Program-made: the position numbers and the translations under genes
Shown: one piece after another, positions 1 through 5,096 of the stretch
Numbering within the stretch: position 1 is the stretch's first letter
Layout of the letters: each line of letters starts with the position of its first letter
Assembly (NCBI GenBank): GCA_013044085.1
Contig: JABEVI010000191.1
Location: 1 to 6,171 of the forward strand
From: Steroidobacteraceae bacterium
Lineage (GTDB): Bacteria; Pseudomonadota; Gammaproteobacteria; Steroidobacterales; Steroidobacteraceae
Direction: 5' to 3'
Length of the DNA: 6,171 nt
The notes under the pieces: model-generated
Told to the model about the DNA's origin: nothing
Seen by the model: only the letters and a program-made list of their open reading frames with translations
Databases searched by the model: none

Positions 1-299
1 TGTTCAAACGCCTGACCGGGCGCCGCGTGTGTGCCGATTGCGGCCGGGTCTTCAATATCATCACCTCGCCTCCCGGAACCGCGCCGCCTTGCGAGCGCTG
101 CGCTGATCGGCCGAATCTTCTGCAGCGGCCCGATGACCGGGAAGAGGTGATCGGCAAGCGCCTCGAGGTCTACGAGGCGCAGACCAAGCCGCTGATCCAG
201 CATTATTCGGACAACGGCATGCTGCGCGTCGTCGAGGCCGACGCCGACAAGAACACCGTGTTCGCTGATTTGCGGCGCGCGGTCGAACAGGGCCGTTGA
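1..299 (+). CDS. adk: Adenylate kinase, C-terminal part (5' truncated by window edge)
   Basis: Adenylate kinase interconverts ATP plus AMP with two ADP in the cytoplasm. About 98 residues are visible, read in frame from position 3 to the TGA at 297-299. The stretch begins at the entry to the LID domain (RLTGRRVC). Four cysteines follow as Cys-x2-Cys (codons 30-32 and 39-41) and Cys-x2-Cys (90-92 and 99-101), the arrangement of zinc-binding LIDs. Next come QRPDD and the conserved GKRLEVYEAQTKPLI segment, which belongs to the end of the LID and the CORE return, then the C-terminal helix. The ATP P-loop and the AMP-binding half lie upstream, outside the window, so the GTG at 27 is an internal valine and not a start. 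The E. coli enzyme lacks these cysteines, so this is the zinc-type form. The gene converges on rnd with a 21-base gap. Family assignment is very secure. Confidence 0.95.
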   Translation, partial: FKRLTGRRVCADCGRVFNIITSPPGTAPPCERCADRPNLLQRPDDREEVIGKRLEVYEAQTKPLIQHYSDNGMLRVVEADADKNTVFADLRRAVEQGR

Positions 300-320
300 G
301 CCGGTTCGCGACGGCCGCGT
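300..320. terminator. Possible weak hairpin between convergent adk and rnd
   Basis: This 21-base gap separates the adk stop from the rnd stop. GGCCGT at 291-296, within the adk end, can pair with ACGGCC at 311-316, a 6-bp stem around a 14-base loop. A competing 4-bp stem (GCCG 300-303 with CGGC 312-315) is also possible. No T-run follows on either strand, so intrinsic termination is doubtful. The hairpin is visible; its function is a guess. Confidence 0.22.
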
Positions 321-1415
321 CTAGTCGAGCAGCGCGAGCAGTCGTTCACCGATCACCTCGCGGCGCCAACCGGCAAGCGCGTCGATCTGCCGCGAGCCCA
401 TCGCCAGCGCCTTGATCTGGCCGCGGGTTGCGAGGATCTCGGCGCTTACGCCGAGTTCGGCGGCGCGTGCATCGACCGCCCGGATCATGCGTTCGGCCGC
501 GGCCTTTTGCGCGTCCGTGGGACGCCCGTCAGGCTCCGGCTCGGGGGCCGGCGGCTCGCGCGGCGCCTGATCGCGCAGAGTGTCCAGCAAGTCCTCGGCG
601 AAACGGGCGTTGAAATTGGGCGGCATCGCGCGCAGGGCCGACAGATCCGCGGCCGTCTGCGGCGTGGCGTGCGCGATCTCGAAGACGGCCGCATCGGGCA
701 GGATCCACGAGCGCGGCAGATCGCGTTCGCGGGCTAGCCGTTCGCGCCAGGCGGCGATCAGCTTGGCCCTCGCGCGCGCGCGCGGGGCGAGCTGCGCGAT
801 CCCGCGCAGCCGCTCCCAGGCCGTGTCGGGGTCCGGCTCGAAGCGGCGCGCATCGGTGAGCGCCGCGCAGTCCTCGCGCACCCAGTGTTCGCGGTCCAGT
901 TCGCGCAGCCGATCCTCGAGGGCCCGCGCAACCGGTTCGAGGTAGCGGACGTCGTCGGCCGCATAAGCGAGTTGCTCGCGGCTCAGCGGCCGCTTCGACC
1001 AGTCGGCGCGGGTGTGGGCCTTTTCGAGTTTCACACCGAGCAGCGTGTCCACCAGATCGGCATAGCCGATCTGCGGCTTGAAACCGGCGCAGGCGGCGGC
1101 GACCTGGGTGTCGAACACCGGCGCCACGACGCAGCGGCTCGACAGATAGAGTACCTCCAGATCCTGGCGCGCGGCGTGCAGCAGCTTGGTCGTCGTCGAG
1201 GAGCCCAACACCGGCACGAGCGGCGCGAGCGGGGTCGCGATCGCGTCCACGCACCAGATCCCCTCGCCGGCGGCGATCTGCAGCACGCACAGGCGCGCGA
1301 AGAACGTGCGTTCGCGCAGAAACTCGGTGTCCAAGGCGATGCGCTCGTGCGCCGGCAGGCGCTGCGCGAGTTCGCCGACACCGCGCTCCTCATCGATCCA
1401 ACTCGCCTCGGGCAT
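321..1415 (-). CDS. rnd: Ribonuclease D (DEDDy 3'-5' exoribonuclease with HRDC domains)
   Basis: RNase D trims the 3' ends of tRNA precursors and other small structured RNAs in the cytoplasm using two metal ions. The product is 364 residues, close to the roughly 375 of E. coli. The DEDDy site is complete: Asp29 and Glu31 in LDTEF (Exo I), Asp85 in HAARQDLEVLY (Exo II), and Tyr151 and Asp155 in YAADDVRYL (Exo III). A first HRDC domain follows at about 212-283. A Pro/Glu-rich linker at 284-299 (APREPPAPEPEPDGRP) comes next, then a second, weaker HRDC-like region to the C terminus. I chose the ATG at 1415 because it fits the family's N terminus and has GGAAG six bases upstream. The reading frame stays open far upstream, but only as the antisense shadow of mpl. 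The gene converges on adk and diverges from mpl across 66 bases. The stop is TAG at 321-323. Confidence 0.96.
   Translation of the reverse strand: MPEASWIDEERGVGELAQRLPAHERIALDTEFLRERTFFARLCVLQIAAGEGIWCVDAIATPLAPLVPVLGSSTTTKLLHAARQDLEVLYLSSRCVVAPVFDTQVAAACAGFKPQIGYADLVDTLLGVKLEKAHTRADWSKRPLSREQLAYAADDVRYLEPVARALEDRLRELDREHWVREDCAALTDARRFEPDPDTAWERLRGIAQLAPRARARAKLIAAWRERLARERDLPRSWILPDAAVFEIAHATPQTAADLSALRAMPPNFNARFAEDLLDTLRDQAPREPPAPEPEPDGRPTDAQKAAAERMIRAVDARAAELGVSAEILATRGQIKALAMGSRQIDALAGWRREVIGERLLALLD
771..784. repeat. (CG)7 dinucleotide run inside rnd
   Basis: Seven uninterrupted CG dinucleotides lie within rnd. On the coding strand they give the Arg-Ala repeats of PRARARAK, near residue 215 in the first HRDC domain. 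Alternating CG can adopt Z-form DNA and is a slippage-prone tract. In a genome this GC-rich it is most likely ordinary coding sequence. Confidence 0.55.
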
Positions 1416-1481
1416 CGTCCGCTTCCACGTGTACAATCTTGATCTTCGGATTATGAACGAACTGACCGCGGAAAATTGACG
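1416..1481. promoter_or_regulatory. Divergent rnd/mpl intergenic region with candidate -10 boxes
   Basis: Both rnd and mpl must be transcribed outward from or through these 66 bases, which are visibly more AT-rich than the flanking genes. For mpl, TACAAT at 1432-1437 differs from the consensus -10 by one base and lies 44 bases before the ATG. For rnd, the complement of ATTATG at 1450-1455 reads CATAAT, also one mismatch, and lies 34 bases before its ATG. Neither has a good -35 at 16-18 bases. A CACGTG palindrome sits at 1426-1431. The divergent layout is certain; the exact promoters are inferred. Confidence 0.4.
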
Positions 1482-1493
1482 ATGCACGTGCAT
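1482..1493. repeat. 12-bp perfect palindrome at the mpl start codon
   Basis: ATGCACGTGCAT reads the same on both strands and coincides with the first four codons of mpl (Met-His-Val-His). Its core CACGTG also occurs at 1426-1431, 59 bases away centre to centre, on the far side of the divergent region. The palindrome is certain. A regulatory role is unproven because the codons are also constrained by the protein. Confidence 0.5.
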
Positions 1494-2858
1494 ATTCTGG
1501 GTGTCGGCGGTACGTTCATGGGCGGCATCGCGGCGATCGCCCGCAGCGCCGGTCACCGGGTCACGGGCTCGGACCGCAATTTGTATCCGCCGATGAGCAC
1601 GCAGCTTGCGAGCCTCGGCATCGAGGTGATCGAGGGTTACGAGGCGGGGCAGCTCGACCTGAATCCGGACGTCATCGTCGTCGGCAACGCGCTCAGCCGC
1701 GGTCTGCCGGTCATCGAGGCGATGCTCGACCGCGGCCTCGTCTATACCTCGGGCCCCGAGTGGCTGTCGACACAGGTGTTGCGGGGACGGCACGTGCTCG
1801 CGGTCGCCGGCACCCACGGCAAGACGACGACCACCGGCATGCTCGCCTGGATCCTCGACGTCGCGGGCCTGTCGCCGGGGTTCCTGATCGGCGGCGTGGC
1901 GGCGAACTTCACCAGCACCGCCCGGCTCGGCGCAGCCCCGTTCTTCGTGATCGAGGCGGACGAGTACGACACCGCGTTCTTCGACAAGCGCGCGAAGTTC
2001 CTGCATTACCGACCCCGCACCGCGATTCTCAACAACCTCGAATATGACCACGCCGACATCTATCCGGATCTGGACGCGATCAAACGGCAGTTCAACCAGC
2101 TGCTGCGCACCGTGCCCGCCGCCGGACGGGTGGTCGTCAACGGCGAGGATCGCAACCTCGCCGACACCCTGGCGCAGGGCTGTTGGACGCCCACGGCGAG
2201 ATTCGCCATCGCCGGGACCGACGCCGAGTGGAGCGCGCGGCTCGAGGATGGTGGCGCCGGTGAGCGGTTCGACGTGCTCTGGCGCGAGCGTGCGATCGGC
2301 CGGGTCGAATGGACGCTGATCGGCCGGCACAATGTGCTGAACGCGCTGGCGGCGATCGCCGCCGCGCAGCACGCCGGCGTCGCCCCCGAAAGGGCCATCG
2401 AGGCGCTCGGCTCCTTCCGCGGCGTCAAGCGCCGCATGGAAATCCGCGGCCGCGTCGGCGGCATCACAGTCTATGATGACTTCGCGCACCACCCGACCGC
2501 GATCGCCACGACGCTCGCGGGCTTGCGTGCGCGGGTCGGACGTGAGCGCATACTGGCGGTCATCGAGCCGCGTTCGAACACGATGAAGCGCGGCGTGCAT
2601 CGCGCCGAACTCGCCGCCGCGGTTGCGGCGGCCGATCAGACCTGGTTCTTTACGCCGGCCGATCTTGGCTGGGATTTACGCGGCGCCGTCGCCGCGCTCG
2701 GCGACGGCGCGCACTTCGCGGCAAGCGTCGAGGTGCTTGCCACGGACCTCGCCGCCGTCGCGCGCGCGGGCGATCACGTGCTGATCATGAGCAACGGCGG
2801 CTTCGGCGGACTGCATGAGAAGCTGCTCGCGCAGCTGCGCGCCGGCCGCGGGCACTGA
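1482..2858 (+). CDS. mpl: UDP-N-acetylmuramate:L-alanyl-gamma-D-glutamyl-meso-diaminopimelate ligase (Mpl)
   Basis: Mpl recycles cell wall: it uses ATP to join the freed tripeptide L-Ala-gamma-D-Glu-meso-DAP to UDP-MurNAc in the cytoplasm, bypassing MurC, MurD and MurE. The 458-residue product follows E. coli Mpl closely throughout. The N-terminal Rossmann-like motif is HILGVGGTFMGG (4-15), followed by GSD and YPPMST. The ATP P-loop is GTHGKTT (110-116). Other signatures are EADEYD (158-163), NNLEYDHADI (184-193), the Mur-ligase VYDDFAHHPTA region (about 330-340), EPRSNTMK (362-369) and MSNGGFGG (436-443). EYDHADI and EPRSNTMK distinguish Mpl from MurC. I chose the ATG at 1482 because it matches the family's N terminus; an in-frame TTG two codons upstream is less likely. 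GGA at 1470-1472 is a modest ribosome binding site. It is transcribed away from rnd and converges on the CPBP gene, so it is probably monocistronic. It implies meso-DAP peptidoglycan. Confidence 0.97.
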   Translation: MHVHILGVGGTFMGGIAAIARSAGHRVTGSDRNLYPPMSTQLASLGIEVIEGYEAGQLDLNPDVIVVGNALSRGLPVIEAMLDRGLVYTSGPEWLSTQVLRGRHVLAVAGTHGKTTTTGMLAWILDVAGLSPGFLIGGVAANFTSTARLGAAPFFVIEADEYDTAFFDKRAKFLHYRPRTAILNNLEYDHADIYPDLDAIKRQFNQLLRTVPAAGRVVVNGEDRNLADTLAQGCWTPTARFAIAGTDAEWSARLEDGGAGERFDVLWRERAIGRVEWTLIGRHNVLNALAAIAAAQHAGVAPERAIEALGSFRGVKRRMEIRGRVGGITVYDDFAHHPTAIATTLAGLRARVGRERILAVIEPRSNTMKRGVHRAELAAAVAAADQTWFFTPADLGWDLRGAVAALGDGAHFAASVEVLATDLAAVARAGDHVLIMSNGGFGGLHEKLLAQLRAGRGH

Positions 2859-2881
2859 CCGCTCCTCAGGATGCCGGCGCG
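2838..2881. terminator. Inverted repeat bracketing the convergent mpl and CPBP stop codons
   Basis: CGCGCCGGC at 2838-2846 is perfectly complementary to GCCGGCGCG at 2873-2881, giving a 9-bp GC stem around a 26-base loop. A smaller stem nests inside: CTGA at 2855-2858 pairs with TCAG at 2866-2869, and these bases contain the two stop codons. No T-run follows on either strand. With only 7 bases between the genes, the repeat lies mostly in their coding ends. It may act as a bidirectional, imperfect terminator or transcript-end stabiliser; that is inferred. Confidence 0.35.
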
Positions 2882-3777
2882 TGTTCCGCGTCGCCGGTCG
2901 CGAACGGCACCCAGTAGCGGCGCGAGCTCCAGAGCGCGAGCGCGATCGCGAGGCTCCATGGCAGCACCCAATAGCCGAGGATGCCGTCGAATTTTCCGAC
3001 CCAGATCGACTGTGCGGTGGCCGCATTGCGCACCGTGGCGAGCTGCAGCATGCGCAGCACGACGACCCAGCCGGCGTGCAGGCCGATCGATACGGCGATA
3101 TTGCCCGTGAGCACCCGCGCCAGGCTCAGGATCAGCCCGACCGCGAGCCATGACAGGAATGAATCGAGCACCAGCGCCGGGTGCGCGAGCGGCACGAAGG
3201 AGCGCAGCAGCAACTGAAAGCCGCTGTACCACGCGAGACCTGCGTGCGGCAGGCTCGGGTTCGCGAAGAAGTGCAGCACCGCGAACAGCGGTGCGGTCAA
3301 CAGCGCCGCCGTCCAGGGGCCCGATTCGCGCTGAATCGCGGTGTGCATCGCGCCGCGCATGACCGTCTCCTCGATGAGCGCGACCGCAAGCCCTGAGGAC
3401 AGGCCCATCAGGAAGATGCGGGTGAATGCCGCCGCCGAAGGCGTGAAACCCGGCGCGAGGATGCGCAGCTTCGCCCCGAGCAGGAAGCCGGCCCCGAGAG
3501 CGGCGCTGAGGATGCCGATCGCGCCCCAGAGAAGCGCCTGCAGCAGGAAGCGGCGGCGTGCGAGGCCGTAGCCGAAATCCGCCTTGTGGCGCAGATCGAG
3601 GCGGCGGCACAGCCAGACGAGTTCGCCGGCGAGCGCGAGCATCGCGACGCGCTCGGCGACGCGGTGGAACGCCCAGTGGCCGATGCCGCCGACCAGCCAG
3701 TATGCGGGGTAGGCCGCGCAGGCGCCGATCAGCAGCGCGAGCACCACGGCGCCGAAAAACCAGGCGAATGCACGCAT
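2866..3777 (-). CDS. CPBP-family (CAAX/Abi-like) intramembrane metalloprotease
   Basis: This is a 303-residue polytopic inner-membrane protein of the CPBP family, glutamate-type intramembrane proteases related to eukaryotic Rce1. Family signatures in order are IEETVMRG (Glu136, Glu137, Arg141; the EExxxR motif), FAVLH (His169; FxxxH) and GLHAGW (His234). These are the expected catalytic and metal-site residues, so it looks active. Hydrophobic segments lie near 5-28, 40-57, 78-100, 118-135, 155-171, 205-225, 229-245 and 266-284. The spacing between His169 and His234 is long for the family and holds a Trp/Phe-rich stretch and another membrane segment. The substrate cannot be read from sequence. 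The start ATG at 3777 lies 14 bases after the hemL stop, with GAGGGGG overlapping that stop, so co-translation with hemL is likely. The stop is TGA at 2866-2868. Family assignment is strong; biological role is unknown. Confidence 0.88.
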   Translation of the reverse strand: MRAFAWFFGAVVLALLIGACAAYPAYWLVGGIGHWAFHRVAERVAMLALAGELVWLCRRLDLRHKADFGYGLARRRFLLQALLWGAIGILSAALGAGFLLGAKLRILAPGFTPSAAAFTRIFLMGLSSGLAVALIEETVMRGAMHTAIQRESGPWTAALLTAPLFAVLHFFANPSLPHAGLAWYSGFQLLLRSFVPLAHPALVLDSFLSWLAVGLILSLARVLTGNIAVSIGLHAGWVVVLRMLQLATVRNAATAQSIWVGKFDGILGYWVLPWSLAIALALWSSRRYWVPFATGDAEHAPAS

Positions 3778-3791
3778 GGCGGGCCGCCCCC

Positions 3792-5057
3792 TCAGTCCGC
3801 GAACGCGCGTTCGGCCGCGGCGAAGGTCGCCTCGAGGTCAGCGTCGGTGTGCGCCGCGCTGACGAAGCCGGCCTCGAACGCCGACGGCGCCAAATAAACC
3901 CCCGCGGCCAGCATGCGATGGAAAAACCGGGCGAAACGGGCCGTGTCGCAGGCCGACACCTTCGCGTAGGAGTCGACGCGCATTTCGGGCGTGAAGAACA
4001 GGCCGAACATGCCGCAGACGTGGTTGGTCGCGAACGGTACGCCGGCGCGGCGCGCGACGCGCGCGAGTCCCTCGACGAGCCGCGCGGTCGTTGCCCCGAG
4101 GCGCTGGTGAAACCCCGGCGCCGAGACGAGCTCGAGCGTCGCGAGCCCAGCGGCCATCGACACCGGGTTGCCCGACAAGGTGCCGGCCTGATAGACGGGC
4201 CCGAGCGGCGCGAGCTGCTGCATCACGTCGCGACGCCCGCCGAACGCGCCGACCGGCATGCCACCCCCGATGATCTTGCCGAGCGTCGTCAGGTCCGGCC
4301 GTATTCCGTACAGGGACTGCGCGCCGCCGAGCGCGACGCGAAATCCGGTCATCACCTCGTCGAAGATCAAGAGCGCGCCGGTGCGGTCGCATTCGGCGCG
4401 CAGTGTCTCGAGAAAACCCGGGGCCGGGGGGACGCAGTTCATGTTGCCCGCGATCGGCTCGACGATCACGCAGGCGACGCGCTCGCCGAGCTCGCGAAAG
4501 GCGTTGCGGACCGTGTCCGCATCGTTGTAGGGCAGCGTGACCGTGTGCTGCGCGAGGGCCCGGGGCACGCCGGGCGAGGTCGGCACGCCGAGCGTCAAGG
4601 CGCCCGAGCCGGCCTTGATCAGCAGCGAGTCGGAGTGGCCGTGGTAGCAGCCCTCGAACTTCACGATCGTCTCGCGGCCCGTGAAGCCGCGCGCGAGCCG
4701 GATCGCGCTCATCGTCGCCTCGGTGCCGGAGCTGACGAAGCGCACCAGTTCGATCGCCGGCATCGTCTCGACGAGCTTGCGCGCAAGCCGCGTCTCGAGT
4801 TCGCACGGCGCTCCGAAGCTCAGGCCGTCCGCCGCGGTACGCTGCACGGCGCCGATGACCTCGGGGTGGGCGTGGCCCAGGATCATCGGGCCCCAGGAAC
4901 CGACGTAGTCGATGAATTCCCGGCCGTCGGCGGCGAACGCCCGCGAACCGGCCGCGCGGGCAAAGAAGACCGGCTCGCCGCCGACGCCGCGGAAGGCGCG
5001 CACCGGAGAATTCACGCCGCCGGGAATGTATTGACAGGCTTCCGTGTACAAGCTCAC
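3792..5057 (-). CDS. hemL: Glutamate-1-semialdehyde 2,1-aminomutase (HemL)
   Basis: HemL is a cytoplasmic PLP enzyme that moves the amino group of glutamate-1-semialdehyde to give 5-aminolevulinate, the last step of the C5 route into tetrapyrroles. The 421-residue product is nearly the usual length (E. coli 426). Visible signatures are IPGGVNSPVRAF (11-22), YVGSWGPMILGH (51-62), SSGTEATMSAIRLARGFTG (109-127), GCYHGHSD (136-143), EPIAGNMNCVPP (200-211), FDEVMTGFR with Asp233 for the PLP ring nitrogen, and LGKIIGGGMPVGAFGG with Lys261 as the Schiff-base lysine. YLAPSAFEAGF lies near the C terminus. Translation starts at GTG (5057): AGGAG sits eight bases upstream and no ATG fits better. It lies 39 bases downstream of the sensor kinase gene and 14 upstream of the CPBP gene, all co-oriented. 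A GC hairpin just before the ribosome binding site may influence expression. Confidence 0.97.
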   Translation of the reverse strand: MSLYTEACQYIPGGVNSPVRAFRGVGGEPVFFARAAGSRAFAADGREFIDYVGSWGPMILGHAHPEVIGAVQRTAADGLSFGAPCELETRLARKLVETMPAIELVRFVSSGTEATMSAIRLARGFTGRETIVKFEGCYHGHSDSLLIKAGSGALTLGVPTSPGVPRALAQHTVTLPYNDADTVRNAFRELGERVACVIVEPIAGNMNCVPPAPGFLETLRAECDRTGALLIFDEVMTGFRVALGGAQSLYGIRPDLTTLGKIIGGGMPVGAFGGRRDVMQQLAPLGPVYQAGTLSGNPVSMAAGLATLELVSAPGFHQRLGATTARLVEGLARVARRAGVPFATNHVCGMFGLFFTPEMRVDSYAKVSACDTARFARFFHRMLAAGVYLAPSAFEAGFVSAAHTDADLEATFAAAERAFAD

Positions 5058-5065
5058 CGCAGGCT

Positions 5066-5070
5066 CTCCT
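5066..5070 (-). promoter_or_regulatory. Shine-Dalgarno AGGAG deciding the GTG start of hemL
   Basis: On the minus strand AGGAG lies eight bases before GTG at 5057. The strong match and spacing select this non-ATG start for hemL. Confidence 0.75.
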
Positions 5071-5088
5071 CGCGCCGAGGGCGGCGCG
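5071..5088 (-). promoter_or_regulatory. GC hairpin between the kinase stop and the hemL ribosome binding site
   Basis: CGCGCCG and CGGCGCG form a perfect 7-bp GC stem with a 4-base loop (5078-5081). The 3' arm ends directly against the AGGAG of hemL. A competing 10-bp self-palindrome, CGGCGCGCCG, occupies 5082-5091. No U-run follows, so this is not a standard terminator. It could partly attenuate transcription from the kinase gene, protect a processed 5' end, or tune ribosome access. The structure is seen; the function is inferred. Confidence 0.4.
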
Positions 5089-5096
5089 CCGACAGT

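Noticed and set aside
27..299. Treating the GTG at 27 as the start of a small 90-residue zinc protein
   Set aside because: The frame is open upstream and reads RLTGRRVC, the known LID entry of adenylate kinase, so the gene starts outside the window.
529..1290. A 253-codon minus-strand frame inside rnd
   Set aside because: It is a frame-shifted shadow of rnd, dominated by Arg and Ala.
1416..2600. An open frame extending rnd upstream, giving a 759-residue protein
   Set aside because: The extension is antisense to mpl, is Arg/Asp-rich without motifs, and the real RNase D N terminus begins at the ATG at 1415.
2774..3610. A 278-codon minus-strand frame overlapping the CPBP gene and the end of mpl
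   Set aside because: The overlapping frame with intact CPBP motifs and membrane segments is clearly the gene; this one has neither.
3838..4806. A 322-codon minus-strand frame inside hemL
   Set aside because: It is an out-of-frame shadow of hemL with low-complexity Arg/Ala composition.
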